NCBI RefSeq assembly: GCF_900113245.1
Contig: NZ_FOOQ01000001.1
Location: 868,001 to 932,000, forward strand
Source of the DNA: Halopelagius inordinatus
GTDB taxonomy: Archaea; Halobacteriota; Halobacteria; Halobacteriales; Haloferacaceae
Direction of reading: 5' to 3'
DNA: 64,000 nucleotides
The notes beneath the pieces were generated by a model. That model worked only from the letters and a program-made list of their open reading frames with translations, was not told where the DNA came from and ran no database searches. A program made the translations under genes and the position numbers. Shown here piece by piece: positions 7,815-17,644 of this stretch. Every line of letters starts with the position of its first letter. Position 1 is the first letter of the stretch.

Positions 7815-9562
7815 TGGCGTCTGCGCTGACGCTGCTTCCGCCCGCGTTCGTCGTGTTGGCGGTTGCGCTCGTCATGCCGCTACTTCCGCGTCGCCTCGGC
7901 CACGGACTCGGCGTCCTCGCTACCGGCGGCGTCGCCGTCTGGTCGTACCTCGCCCCGGCGGGGACGCACCTCCCGGTGACGTTCCTCGGCTTCGACGCCG
8001 TGCTGTTCAACGTCGACGACTTCTCTCGGCTGATGGGCATCATCTTCGGACTCATCGCCGCCGCCGCCGTCCTCTACTCGTACTCCGCCGCGGCGCGCAA
8101 CCTCCAGACTGCGTACGCCCTCGGGTACGTCGGTACGAGTCTCGGCGCCGTCTTCGCGGGCGACTGGCTGACGATGATCTTCTTTTGGGAACTGATGGCC
8201 GTCACGAGCACACTCCTGGTGTGGGACTACGGCGGGGAAGCCGTCCGCGCGGGGTACCGCTACGCCATCTACCACGCCCTCGGCGGCAGTCTGTTCATGG
8301 CCGCCATCGTCTGGCAGTACGTCGAAGTCGGGTCGTTCCTCTTCACCGCCGCCGAGGGAATCGTCCCCGGCATCCCCGCCGCACTCGCGGCGGTCGGTAT
8401 CGGCGTCAACGTCGGGTTCGTCGGCCTGCACACGTGGCTTCCCGACACCTACCCCCGACCGCACGTCGCCGCCAGCGTCTTCCTCTCCGTCTACACGACG
8501 AAGACGGGCGTCTACGGGATGGCGCGGGCGTTCCCCGACGGCCACCTCCTCATCGCCTACATGGGTGCGGCGATGGCGATGGTCGGCGTCGTCTACGCCC
8601 TCCTTCAAAACGACATGCGGCGACTCCTCTCGTATCACATCCAATCGCAGGTGGGGTACATGGTCGCCGGCGTCGGTATCGGAACCGCACTCGCTACCGC
8701 GGGCGCGTTCGCTCACGTCTTCAACCACATCCTCTACAAGGCGCTTCTGTTCATGACGGCGGGCGTCGTCGTCGCGCGCGCGGACGAGGAGAACCTGAAG
8801 TACCTGGGCGGACTCCGCGGCGCGCTTCCGTTGACCGCACTCGCGTTCACCGTCGCCGCGCTCTCTATCAGCGGCTTCCCCGGCTTCAACGGCTTCGTCA
8901 GCAAGGGGATGATAACGGCCGCCGCGCACAAGGAGCATCTGGACGGCGTCTACTACATCCTCTTGGCCGCCGGTGTCGGGACGTTCATGTCGTTCATCAA
9001 GTTCGGCTACTACGCGTTCTTCCGCGGCACCGACCGCAACTGGGCCACCGTCGAACGCGCCGCGAACGGGCAGGTCCTCGCGATGCTCGGCGTCGCGGCC
9101 CTCTGTGTCGTCTTCGGGCTCTACCCCGACGCGCTGTTCTCCATTCTCCCCGGTAGCACGGCCGACGCCCACCCGTTCACGCTGAGTCACATCGGCGAGG
9201 GCTTCGCACTCGCGGCGCTCGGCGTCGTCGGCTTCGCCGTCCTGAAGAAACCGCTGTCGAAGATAGGCGCGGTTCCGGACGTGGACGCGATTATCAACCC
9301 CGCGGCGTTCTACGGCACGCGAACGCTCGTCCGCGGGGTCACGGACCTCTACGCCGCCGTGGACCGAGTCGTCGCGGGCGGGTCGTACGCCGTCGCGGGG
9401 TCGGTGTCGAACCCCTACCCGGCGCTTCGCCGGACCGCCGCGGCGTTCTCTCGCGACGGTGCCGACGACATCGGTCCGGGCTCGCTTCGCGCGACTATCG
9501 CGACGAGCATCCTCCTCGTCGTGTTGGTGTTGGCCGCGGCCCTCGTCAGCCTCCTCGGCTGA
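7814..9562 (+). CDS. Mrp/Mnh antiporter D-type subunit, third copy
   Basis: A 582-residue proton-conducting transporter protein. The start ATG overlaps the previous TGA by one base. Characteristic segments are FFWELMAVTSTLLVW, GLHTWLPDTYPRPHVAASVF and MRRLLSYHIQSQVGYMVAGV, then FNHILYKALLFMTAG. The C-terminal third resembles the long tail of NuoL-type subunits and ends in a single helix. It closes the antiporter operon; the next gene is convergent. Confidence 0.92.
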   Translation: MASALTLLPPAFVVLAVALVMPLLPRRLGHGLGVLATGGVAVWSYLAPAGTHLPVTFLGFDAVLFNVDDFSRLMGIIFGLIAAAAVLYSYSAAARNLQTAYALGYVGTSLGAVFAGDWLTMIFFWELMAVTSTLLVWDYGGEAVRAGYRYAIYHALGGSLFMAAIVWQYVEVGSFLFTAAEGIVPGIPAALAAVGIGVNVGFVGLHTWLPDTYPRPHVAASVFLSVYTTKTGVYGMARAFPDGHLLIAYMGAAMAMVGVVYALLQNDMRRLLSYHIQSQVGYMVAGVGIGTALATAGAFAHVFNHILYKALLFMTAGVVVARADEENLKYLGGLRGALPLTALAFTVAALSISGFPGFNGFVSKGMITAAAHKEHLDGVYYILLAAGVGTFMSFIKFGYYAFFRGTDRNWATVERAANGQVLAMLGVAALCVVFGLYPDALFSILPGSTADAHPFTLSHIGEGFALAALGVVGFAVLKKPLSKIGAVPDVDAIINPAAFYGTRTLVRGVTDLYAAVDRVVAGGSYAVAGSVSNPYPALRRTAAAFSRDGADDIGPGSLRATIATSILLVVLVLAAALVSLLG

Positions 9563-9593
9563 CTAGCGGACTTTCACGGGACTTTTCGGCGGT

Positions 9594-10748
9594 TCACGCC
9601 AGTTCTCCGGCGAGTTCTTCGGCGACGCGCGCGCCGAGTTCTTCTTTCGACCCCGAGAACTCCCGCGCGGAATCCGACCGGACGAAAAGCGTCCGCGTCT
9701 CTGCGCTCCCCATCACGCTCGCGTCGTTGGCGACGACGAAGGAGAGACCGACCCGCGCCGCCGTCCGGCGCGCCGCCTCGACCATCGACTCGTCGTCGCC
9801 CGAGGTTTCGGCTTTGAACCCGACGATAGCGACGTCGGGGCGTTGCTCGCGGACCGCGTCGAGGAGTTTCGGCGTCGGTTCGAGTTCGAGCGTCCGCGGT
9901 TCGCCCGACCGGAGTTTCTCCTCGGCGGCTTCGACGGTGTAGTCGGAGATAGCCGCCGCAGAGACGAGCGCGTCCGCCCCCTCGACGGCGTCGAGCGTCG
10001 CGTCGAGCATCTCGGCGCTCGTCTCGACGGAGACGGCGTCGGCGTAGTGCACGTCGCCGCCGTCGTGGACGAGTGTCACGTCCGCGCCGCGGACGGCGCA
10101 CGCGCGGGCGACGGCCCGTCCGGTCCGACCGGAGGCGCGGTTCGTGAGGATTCGGACCGGGTCGATGGGTTCGGCGGTGGCCCCCGACGTGACGACGACG
10201 CGCTTTCCGTCGAGCGTCTGGTCCGTCGTCGCGCGGGCGACGCCGGTGACGATTGCCTCCTCGGTGGCTATCTTGGCTTTCCCCTCTTCGAGTCTGGGGG
10301 CGACGAACTCGACGCCCCACGACTCCACTCGGTCTATGGCGTCCAACACGCCGGGGTGGTCGTACATCGGTTCGTGCATCGCGGGGGCGACGACGACGGG
10401 GACGCCCGCGCCGAGTGCCGTCGTCGCACAGGTCGTCACGGGCGTGTCGTCCACCGCGGCGGCGACTTTGCCGACGGTGTTGGCCGTCGCCGGGGCGAGC
10501 AAGAGAACGTCCGCCCACCCCTCGCGCCCGCAGAGTTCGACGTGTTCGACGCGGCCGGTGATTTCCGTGACGACGTCGTTCTCGGTGGCGAACTCGACGG
10601 CCCACGGGTGGATGATTCCCCGTGCGCTCTCGGTCATCACTCCGCGGACGGCCGCCCCCCGTCGCCGCAGTTCGTGGGCCAGTTCGACCACCTTCACGGC
10701 GGCGATGCTTCCCGACACCCCCAACGCGACGTTGACGCCTTCGAGCAT
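9594..10748 (-). CDS. coaBC: Bifunctional phosphopantothenoylcysteine decarboxylase / phosphopantothenate-cysteine ligase
   Basis: A 384-residue protein for coenzyme A synthesis. The N-terminal CoaC flavoprotein half begins LGVSGSIAAVKVVELAHELR and has LLAPATANTVGK and VVAPAMHEPMY. The C-terminal CoaB half starts near residue 190 at VVVTSGATAEPIDPVR and includes TNRASGRTG and KAETSGDDE. The reading frame extends upstream to 10979, but a TATA-like stretch about 27 nt before the ATG at 10748 (ttctttta on the minus strand) supports that leaderless start. The length is normal for archaeal CoaBC. Confidence 0.95.
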   Translation of the reverse strand: MLEGVNVALGVSGSIAAVKVVELAHELRRRGAAVRGVMTESARGIIHPWAVEFATENDVVTEITGRVEHVELCGREGWADVLLLAPATANTVGKVAAAVDDTPVTTCATTALGAGVPVVVAPAMHEPMYDHPGVLDAIDRVESWGVEFVAPRLEEGKAKIATEEAIVTGVARATTDQTLDGKRVVVTSGATAEPIDPVRILTNRASGRTGRAVARACAVRGADVTLVHDGGDVHYADAVSVETSAEMLDATLDAVEGADALVSAAAISDYTVEAAEEKLRSGEPRTLELEPTPKLLDAVREQRPDVAIVGFKAETSGDDESMVEAARRTAARVGLSFVVANDASVMGSAETRTLFVRSDSAREFSGSKEELGARVAEELAGELA

Positions 10749-10842
10749 GGTCGTGCGGTTCGCCGGGCGGGGGTAAAAGAACTCGTCATCCCCGGACCGA
10801 GGACGGGAAGACTGATACCGAACCGACGGACAGAGAGAGGCG

Positions 10843-12072
10843 ATGCCCTCCAGACGCGATGTCCTCGGTGCGGGCGGTGCGGTCTGTCTCGGCGCGCTTT
10901 CGGGCTGTCTGGGTCGGACGTACGCCGCCCCCGAGACGCCGCGCGGCGAGTGGCGAACCGCCCGTCGCGACGCCCGCAACGCGGCATCGGCCGCCGACGC
11001 GACGCCGCCTGCCGACCCCTCCGTCGCCTGGTCGCGGTCGTTCGGTGCCCGGTCGCACGTCGAGTCCGTCCTCGTCGGCCGCGACGCCGTCTACGCGGTC
11101 GGACCGACGACGACGGCGATGCTCGACCCGACGACGGGAGAGACGCGGGAGACGACCGGCGGCGCGGGACAGACGCCCGCGGACGGCGTCACTCGCGTCG
11201 CGGCACTCGGAGACGACTCGCTGTACACCGCGGACGGAACCGCGGTTCGGGCGTTCGACGCGGCGGGGAACCCGCGTTGGGAGACGCGCCACCCGGGACT
11301 CCCCGACGGCGCCGTCACCCGGGTGTACGGGCTTTTGCCGACAGACGACGGAGTGCTGTGCGGCACCCACGGCGGCGTCGCCGCCTTCGACGCCGGCGAC
11401 GGGACGCACCGGTGGACGTTCGGCGACGGCGGGTTGGGTGGGTTCTACCCCGCCGTGGCCGACGGGCGCGCCTACGTCTGCTCTCCCGGACCGACGTACG
11501 CCCTCTCTCGGCCGTCTCCGCTCGGCGCTCTGTTCGGCGGTGGGCCGAAGGTGGCGTGGGAACGCGGGTCGCCCGGACCGGGAACGTGGCCGGTCGTCGC
11601 CGACGGTCGAGTGTTGGTCGGCGACGGGGGACTCACGACCCGAGCGAATCGGTCTCACAGTCTGTCCGCCTTCGATACCGACGGCGAGGGCGGGTGGACG
11701 TCGTCGGCCGACGGGTCCGTCGTCGGACTCGCCGCCTCCGAGGAGAAGTCGCTCGCCGTCGCGGTTCGGTTCGACGCCGTCTCCGGAGAGGGACGCGTCG
11801 TCGCCCTCGACGTCGCGACGGGCGACGAACAGTGGTCGCGCGCGGACGTGGACATCACGGACGACTTCCTCGGATCCGTCGCCGTCGCGGGAGACGCCTG
11901 CCTCGTGGCGGGATACTCGCGGGCGTCCGAGAACCCCGTCCGCGCCCTCGACGCCGCGACGGGCGAGACGCGGTGGCACAGAACCGTCGAGGGCGACGTC
12001 ACCGCCGTCGTCCCGGCGGGAAAACGGGTCTACGCCGCTACAGCGCTCGGAACTCTCGTCGCGTTCGCGTGA
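10843..12072 (+). CDS. PQQ-like beta-propeller lipoprotein
   Basis: A 409-residue protein. It begins with a Tat signal (SRRDVLGAGGAVCLGAL) and a lipobox LSGC with lipid-anchor Cys22, so it is expected on the outer face of the membrane. The mature part has repeated blades of the type ...VYAVGPTTTAMLDPTTGETRE and ALDAATGETRWHRTV, typical of PQQ-binding-like repeats (BamB/quinoprotein fold). No cofactor ligands can be assigned. Haloarchaea have many such proteins of unknown substrate. Confidence 0.85.
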   Translation: MPSRRDVLGAGGAVCLGALSGCLGRTYAAPETPRGEWRTARRDARNAASAADATPPADPSVAWSRSFGARSHVESVLVGRDAVYAVGPTTTAMLDPTTGETRETTGGAGQTPADGVTRVAALGDDSLYTADGTAVRAFDAAGNPRWETRHPGLPDGAVTRVYGLLPTDDGVLCGTHGGVAAFDAGDGTHRWTFGDGGLGGFYPAVADGRAYVCSPGPTYALSRPSPLGALFGGGPKVAWERGSPGPGTWPVVADGRVLVGDGGLTTRANRSHSLSAFDTDGEGGWTSSADGSVVGLAASEEKSLAVAVRFDAVSGEGRVVALDVATGDEQWSRADVDITDDFLGSVAVAGDACLVAGYSRASENPVRALDAATGETRWHRTVEGDVTAVVPAGKRVYAATALGTLVAFA

Positions 12073-12084
12073 ATCGTCCGTCGC

Positions 12085-12888
12085 TCAGTCGTCCGCGCTC
12101 TCGTCTAATCGCCCGAGTTCGTCGTCTACGAGACTCGGGTGGGTTCGCTGCGGTTCGGGGTGGGGTTCGGCGAAGTACTCCTGCATCACCTCACGGGACT
12201 CCGCCTCGCGGCGGGCGCGTTCGTCGGCGTCTATCTCTTCGCACCCGGGCGGCACCTCCCGCCCCCGGTCGGTGAAGTAACCCTCCGGCGTCACCCAGTC
12301 GTGGTAGTACGCCACCTCGGAGTCGTGGACGAGAGCCAGACCGACGTTCGCGCCGTCACCCGCGGCGACGACAGTCTGGTGGTGCGTCTCCGCGAGGCGG
12401 CCGGCGGCGTAGACGCCCTCGACGTTCGTCCGGCCACCCTCCGCCGTCTCGACGTAGCGTTTGCTCCCGGCGTCGCGAATATCCACGCCGAGTCCCGAGA
12501 GGTAGTCGGCGTCAGACCACGAGGCGGCGACGACGAACCGCGCGCCGAATCGCCGCGACTCGCCCTCGGCGTCGGCAGTCACGAGAAAGCGCGCGCCGTC
12601 GTCGCTCCCGCCTTCCTCGACGTCGGTCACCCGCCCCCGCCGAACGTCCGCGCCGTTCCGTTCGGCTTGGTCGGTCAGCATCTCCGCGAAGAGCCGGGAG
12701 TTCACGCCCGCGGGGAACCCCGGGACGTTCTCTAAGTGCGCGTTCCGCCCGACGATGCTCTCACCGGCCGTGACGACGAGCGTGTCGAGTCCCGCGCGTG
12801 CGGTGAACGTCGCGGCCGTCAGACCCGCGACGCCGCCGCCGACGACGAGGACGTCCGTCTCCGCTCCGGTACTTCCGTGTTCGTCCAT
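12085..12888 (-). CDS. FAD/NAD(P)-dependent oxidoreductase, thioredoxin-reductase-like without CxxC
   Basis: A 267-residue flavoprotein. The FAD-binding motif VLVVGGGVAGLTAA is at residues 13-26, with AHLENVPGFP typical of thioredoxin-reductase-like proteins, and VYAAGRLAETHHQTVVAAGDG near residues 175-195 as the C-terminal FAD motif. It is shorter than thioredoxin reductase (about 310-340) and I see no redox-active CxxC pair, so it is unlikely to reduce thioredoxin directly. It is convergent with the propeller gene. Confidence 0.8.
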   Translation of the reverse strand: MDEHGSTGAETDVLVVGGGVAGLTAATFTARAGLDTLVVTAGESIVGRNAHLENVPGFPAGVNSRLFAEMLTDQAERNGADVRRGRVTDVEEGGSDDGARFLVTADAEGESRRFGARFVVAASWSDADYLSGLGVDIRDAGSKRYVETAEGGRTNVEGVYAAGRLAETHHQTVVAAGDGANVGLALVHDSEVAYYHDWVTPEGYFTDRGREVPPGCEEIDADERARREAESREVMQEYFAEPHPEPQRTHPSLVDDELGRLDESADD

Positions 12889-12946
12889 GGCACGTCTACC
12901 TCCACGGACGGTATCAGTTCGTCGGTCGGGGGCGACGCGTCGGCCC

Positions 12947-13846
12947 TCAGAGGTGGTAGTCTACGTCGTTGAGGTAGCCGTCGTCGGACGCGGTGAGGCT
13001 CGTGAGACCCTCGGGACGCTCTCTGTCCGTCTCGACGCGGAGGCGCCACCGACAGTCCGAGAGCACAGTCGCGTCGGTGAACCGCACGGTCCGGTCGCGG
13101 ACGCGGCGGACCAACTCGACCGCAAGCGGCAGCGTCGGGAGTCGGCCGGTCCGTTCGGCGAGTGCGTAGTCGCCGAACGAGACGTCCCACGCCTCGTCCC
13201 CGCGACAGGACTCGACGCGGTAGTCGCCGACGAACGACGCCGACGACAGGCGGGCCATCGTCGATTCGACGGCCTCGTCCGGAGACGGGTCCGCGTCACC
13301 GACCGCCCTCTCGCGGGTCGGCGAGAGATTGTCGGCGGCGGCGCAGACGACCCTCGCCTGTTCTCGCGGTTCGAGGCGCACGTCGAGTTCGCTCGTCATG
13401 CTCCACAGCATTGTGAGACAGAAGTCGTCGCGGTTCGATACGACCTCCGCGAGCGTCAGGTACGTCTCCATCGTCGCCGATTCGACCTCTCTGTGGCCCG
13501 TCCGAGAGAGCGCCTCGAACACCGCGCCCGCCACGTCGTGACAGAAAGAGAAGTACCGCGCGCGAACGTCGCCGGACTCCGATTCGAGCGGACCGACGGG
13601 GCCGTCCGTCACTTCGTGGACCAACGGGTCGAGATACTGCACCTGCGGGTCGTAGCGCCGGAGGACCGACCGGTACTCCGAGGACGCCTCCGCCGCCTCC
13701 GCGGCCGTCTCTCTGTCGTCGAACCGAACGCCCGCCGCCGGTACCGGCTCTCGCCCCGTCCGACCGCAGACGACCGCGAACCGTCCGCCCTCCGAGGACA
13801 GCGTCTCGACGTGTTCGCGGATATCTCGCAGCGTTCCGCCGACCAT
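12947..13846 (-). CDS. Haloarchaeal protein, DUF7551/7552-like
   Basis: A 299-residue protein starting MVGGTLRDIREHVE. The frame is open 27 codons further upstream, but a minus-strand TATA-like box (ggtattt, near 13872-13882) about 28 nt before the ATG at 13846 favours the shorter form. The N-terminal part has FAVVCGRTGREPVPAAG followed by a helical segment (DDRETAAEAAEASSEY), the pattern I associate with haloarchaeal DUF7551/DUF7552; this recognition is tentative. No membrane span is seen and the function is unknown. Confidence 0.75.
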   Translation of the reverse strand: MVGGTLRDIREHVETLSSEGGRFAVVCGRTGREPVPAAGVRFDDRETAAEAAEASSEYRSVLRRYDPQVQYLDPLVHEVTDGPVGPLESESGDVRARYFSFCHDVAGAVFEALSRTGHREVESATMETYLTLAEVVSNRDDFCLTMLWSMTSELDVRLEPREQARVVCAAADNLSPTRERAVGDADPSPDEAVESTMARLSSASFVGDYRVESCRGDEAWDVSFGDYALAERTGRLPTLPLAVELVRRVRDRTVRFTDATVLSDCRWRLRVETDRERPEGLTSLTASDDGYLNDVDYHL

Positions 13847-13959
13847 ATACTGCCTTCTCGGTCCGTCCGAGTCAAATACCTTCGTGTCCGAGAACAGATA
13901 ACGAGACGGAACGGTCAATCCCCACAAAGCTTTGGGCTCGTGGGTCGAACGGACGGTTC

Positions 13960-14493
13960 GTGGACGAAATCGTGCTGAGCACCGTCGTTTACGTTCCCCC
14001 CGAGAAGGCGTACGAGTTCGTCGCGGACTTCCCGCGGTACGCGAACTACTCGGAGCATCTCGCTGGCGTCGAAACGCGGCGGGGTGACGGGTCGGCGGGG
14101 ACGCGGTACGCCCTTCGGTTCTCGTGGTGGAAACTCGACTACACGGTCGTCTCGGAGGTGACGGAACTGGTCCCTCCCGAACGGGTCGAGTGGCGCATCG
14201 TCCAGAACTTCCGCGCGCGCGGCCGATGGCGGGTCGAACCGCTCGACGAACTGCCGCCGCGCGCGCCAGAGTACGCGGAGACGGCCTGTCGCGTCTACTT
14301 CGAGGTGAGCTACGACCCCCAGAGCGCGGAGGGTAACGTCGACCTGCCGCGGTTCGTCTCTCTCGGGTGGGTCATCGACAAGGTCTCGCCGAAGATCGAG
14401 TCCGAAGCCGAGGAGATTCTCGAACGCGTGGTCGAGGACCTCGAAGGTCGAAAGCGACCGGTAGAGTTGACCGTCGAACGGCGAGACGTCTGA
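13960..14493 (+). CDS. SRPBCC / polyketide-cyclase-like protein
   Basis: A 177-residue protein from GTG 13960. It has the start-domain pattern STVVYVPPEKAYEFVADFPRY, then repeated beta-strand stretches (VVSEVTELVPPERVEWRIVQ) and a long C-terminal helix, which is the SRPBCC lipid/hydrophobic-ligand-binding fold. It stands alone, divergent from the previous gene, with a weak TATA-like element (aaagctttg) about 27 nt upstream. The ligand is unknown. Confidence 0.85.
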   Translation: MDEIVLSTVVYVPPEKAYEFVADFPRYANYSEHLAGVETRRGDGSAGTRYALRFSWWKLDYTVVSEVTELVPPERVEWRIVQNFRARGRWRVEPLDELPPRAPEYAETACRVYFEVSYDPQSAEGNVDLPRFVSLGWVIDKVSPKIESEAEEILERVVEDLEGRKRPVELTVERRDV

Positions 14494-14574
14494 TAGCCGG
14501 GCGGCGAAGCGAACAGAAACGCCCATCAGTCGCCCGCGCAGAACCATGACCATGCGAACACTGAGGTGTGACTC

Positions 14575-15912
14575 GTGCGCGTAGTCATCGTCGGTGCCGG
14601 CCAAGTCGGGTCGAGCATCGCCGCCGACCTCCACGGGGCACACGAGGTCGTCGTCGTCGACAGCGACCCGGAGCGAACGGAGGAGTTGAACTACTCGCTC
14701 GACGTTCTGGCCGTGACCGGTGACGGCACGTCCGTCTCGACGCTCGAAGAGGCGGGCGTCGCCGACGCCGACATGGTCATCGCCTCGACGGACGACGACG
14801 AGACGAACATCGTTCTCTGCTCGACCGCGAAGGCGATAAGCGACGCGTTCACCATCGCTCGGGTGAAAAACACCGAGTACTTGCGGACGTGGCAGCGGTC
14901 CGAGAAGGCGTTCGGCATCGACTTCATGGTCTGTACGAATCTGTTGGCCGCCGAGTCTATCGTCCGCGTCATCGGCCTCCCCGCCGCGCGCGACGTCGAC
15001 CCCTTCGCGGGCGGGAGCGTCCAGATGGCCGAGTTCGAGGTCGGCGAAGACAGCCCCGTCGCGGACATCACCGTCCGCGAAGCCGATCGATTCGACGAAC
15101 TCACCTTCGCGGCCATCCTCCGGGACGGGAACGTCGAGATTCCGCGCGGAGAGACGCGAATCCAGTCGGGCGACCGCGTCGTCGTCATCGGGACGCCCCC
15201 GAGCGTTCGGGAGTTCGGCGAGTCGATCGCGCCCGACGAGACGCCCGGGACCGCAGAGGAGGTGGTCATCATCGGCGGGTCCGAGATCGGCTACCACGTC
15301 GCTCGCCTCCTCGAAGAACGCGGCTTCAAGCCGCGACTCATAGAACGCGACGATGCGCGGGCGCGGAAACTCGCCGAAGACCTGCCTCGGACCGTCGTGA
15401 TGCAGAGCGACGCGAGAGATATGGACTTTCTCGAACGAGAACACGTCGGCGACGCCGACCTCCTCGTCGCGGCGGTGGACTCAGACGAGAAGAACCTCCT
15501 CGTGTCGCTACTGGCCAAGCGACTCGGCGTCGAACGGACCGTCGCCGTCATCAACACCACGGAGTACGTCGATCTCTTCGAGGCCGTCGGCGTCGACGTC
15601 GGAATCAACCCGCGGGAAGTCGTCGCCGAGGAGATAATTCGCTTCACGCTCGAAGGCGGCGCGGAGAACGTCGCTCTCATCGAGTCGAACAAGGCGGAAG
15701 TGCTCGAAATCGAAGTCGACGACGAGAGCACCCTCGCGAACCGACCAATCGAGGAGTCGGTCGCCGAACTCCCCGAGAGCGTCGTCATCGGCGCGATAAC
15801 TCGCAACGACGAGTTCATCACGCCGCGCGGAGCCACCGTCGTCGAACCGGGCGACCACGTCGTGCTCTTTGCCGCCACCGAGGTGGTAGATCTGATCGCG
15901 CCGAAACTCTGA
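14575..15912 (+). CDS. trkA: Trk potassium transporter regulatory subunit TrkA
   Basis: A 445-residue cytoplasmic regulator with two RCK repeats. The first NAD-binding domain begins MRVVIVGAGQVGSSIAADL and the second begins near residue 229 (VIIGGSEIGYHVARLL). Each is followed by a TrkA-C domain (ADITVREADRF and NRPIEESVAEL). A GTG start is used. It lies 84 nt upstream of a trkH gene on the same strand and should gate that channel in response to nucleotide binding. Confidence 0.93.
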   Translation: MRVVIVGAGQVGSSIAADLHGAHEVVVVDSDPERTEELNYSLDVLAVTGDGTSVSTLEEAGVADADMVIASTDDDETNIVLCSTAKAISDAFTIARVKNTEYLRTWQRSEKAFGIDFMVCTNLLAAESIVRVIGLPAARDVDPFAGGSVQMAEFEVGEDSPVADITVREADRFDELTFAAILRDGNVEIPRGETRIQSGDRVVVIGTPPSVREFGESIAPDETPGTAEEVVIIGGSEIGYHVARLLEERGFKPRLIERDDARARKLAEDLPRTVVMQSDARDMDFLEREHVGDADLLVAAVDSDEKNLLVSLLAKRLGVERTVAVINTTEYVDLFEAVGVDVGINPREVVAEEIIRFTLEGGAENVALIESNKAEVLEIEVDDESTLANRPIEESVAELPESVVIGAITRNDEFITPRGATVVEPGDHVVLFAATEVVDLIAPKL

Positions 15913-15996
15913 GCGCGTCCGCCGTCGACCGGAATTCCGTACACTAAAGCGGGCGGCGGTGTGAGATTTCCGAAGGCCGAATCCGGTGACTATCTA

Positions 15997-17601
15997 ATGA
16001 AACTACGCGTAGACTACAAAGCGAGTCTCAGTCTGGTTGGGACCGTTCTCAAGTACCTCTCCGTCCCACTCTGTCTCCCTCTCGTCGTCGCTCTCTACTA
16101 CGGGGAGACGGTGCTCCCGTTCGTCGTGACCATGGCGGTCACCGTCGCGGTGGGGACGGCGTTGGAGCGACTCGAACCCGACCCGGACCTCCGGGCGCGC
16201 GAGGGCTTTCTCATGGTCGCGGTGACGTGGCTCGCCGTGACCATCGTCGGGTCCGTGCCGTACCTCGTCGAGGCGCACGGCCTGCCGCCGCTTTTCGCGC
16301 CGATAAAACCCGCCTCGACGCTCGCGAATCCGGTGAACGCGCTGTTCGAGACCATGAGCGGGTTCACGACGACCGGAGCCACGCTTCTCGGCGAGATTTC
16401 GTTCGACGCGCACACCCGCGGCGTGATGATGTGGCGGCAGTTGACGCAGTGGCTCGGCGGCATGGGCATCGTCGTCCTCGCCGTCGCCATCCTGCCGGAA
16501 CTCTCCGTCGGCGGCGCGCAGTTGATGGACGCGGAAGCGCCGGGCCCGGGTATCGAGAAACTCTCGCCGCGAATCGCCGAGACGGCGCGCGCGCTCTGGG
16601 GCGCGTACCTCGGCTTTACCGTCCTCGAAATCGTCCTCCTCTACTCGCTTTTCGTCCTCGGAATCGACCCGCAGATGACCTTCTACAACGCCGTCGCGCA
16701 CGGGTTGACGACGCTGCCGACGGGCGGGTTCTCCCCGGAGGCCCGCAGTATCGAGGCGTTCTCCGCGACGGCCCAGTGGATCATCATCCCCTTCATGATC
16801 GTCGCCGGGACGAACTTCGCGCTGTTTTGGCACGCGCTCACCGGCAACCCCCGGCGCATCGTTGAGGACTCGGAGTTCCGAACGTACGTCGGTATCATGG
16901 CCGCTCTGACGGCCATCGTGTCGGTGCTTCTCGTCACCGGGTCGGGGCTTCTCTCGGCGGCACCCGCCGGTGAGACGTTCGACGCGGCGTATCTCGAGAG
17001 CGCTCGGCAGGTCCTCGTCGGACAGATCGAACCGGCCGTCCGGCACGCGACGTTTCAGGTCGTCTCCATCGTGACCACCACGGGGTACGCGAGTATCGAC
17101 TTCAACGCGTGGGGGCCGTCCGCGCAGTATCTGTTGCTCTTTGCGATGTTCGTCGGCGGGTCCGCGGGGTCGACCGGCGGCGCGGTGAAAATCGTCCGCT
17201 GGTACGTCATCGTCAAATCCGTTCGCCGGGAACTGTTCACCACGTCGCATCCCAAGGCGGTGCGTCCCGTCCGTCTGGCGGGGAAGGCACTCGACGAACG
17301 CGCCATCCGCGGCATCTACGCGTTCACGCTGCTTTACTTCGTCATCTTCTTCGTCTCCGTCGGACTGCTGTTCTTGGATTCGAACCGGTACGGCCAACCG
17401 CTCACCGTCCTCGAAGCGATGAGCGCCATCGCGGCGACGCTCGGAAACGTCGGTCCGGGCTTCGGCGTCGTCGGCCCGATGGGAAGTTACCTCGACTTCT
17501 CGAACGCCGCCAAACTGTTCATGGTCGGGCTGATGTGGATCGGACGCCTCGAAATCCTGCCCGTCCTCGTCCTCTTGACGCCGGAGTACTGGCGGCGGTA
17601 G
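15997..17601 (+). CDS. trkH: TrkH family potassium uptake protein
   Basis: A 534-residue membrane protein with the four-fold Trk/Ktr pore. The filter-like glycine motifs are SGFTTTGAT (G127), TTLPTGGFS, TTTGYAS and LGNVGPG. A GTG at 15961 would add 12 residues, but MKLRVDYKASLSLVGTVLKYL from ATG 15997 matches the usual beginning of the family. It pairs with the upstream trkA to import K+, essential for the salt-in strategy of haloarchaea. Confidence 0.93.
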   Translation: MKLRVDYKASLSLVGTVLKYLSVPLCLPLVVALYYGETVLPFVVTMAVTVAVGTALERLEPDPDLRAREGFLMVAVTWLAVTIVGSVPYLVEAHGLPPLFAPIKPASTLANPVNALFETMSGFTTTGATLLGEISFDAHTRGVMMWRQLTQWLGGMGIVVLAVAILPELSVGGAQLMDAEAPGPGIEKLSPRIAETARALWGAYLGFTVLEIVLLYSLFVLGIDPQMTFYNAVAHGLTTLPTGGFSPEARSIEAFSATAQWIIIPFMIVAGTNFALFWHALTGNPRRIVEDSEFRTYVGIMAALTAIVSVLLVTGSGLLSAAPAGETFDAAYLESARQVLVGQIEPAVRHATFQVVSIVTTTGYASIDFNAWGPSAQYLLLFAMFVGGSAGSTGGAVKIVRWYVIVKSVRRELFTTSHPKAVRPVRLAGKALDERAIRGIYAFTLLYFVIFFVSVGLLFLDSNRYGQPLTVLEAMSAIAATLGNVGPGFGVVGPMGSYLDFSNAAKLFMVGLMWIGRLEILPVLVLLTPEYWRR

Positions 17602-17644
17602 TCGAAGACTGCGCAGTCTCCGAAAACGGGGATTCGGCGGCCGG

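Noticed and set aside
9843-12275. 810-codon open frame across coaBC and the propeller gene
   Set aside because: Shadow frame in high-GC DNA; no domain pattern and it conflicts with two well-supported genes.
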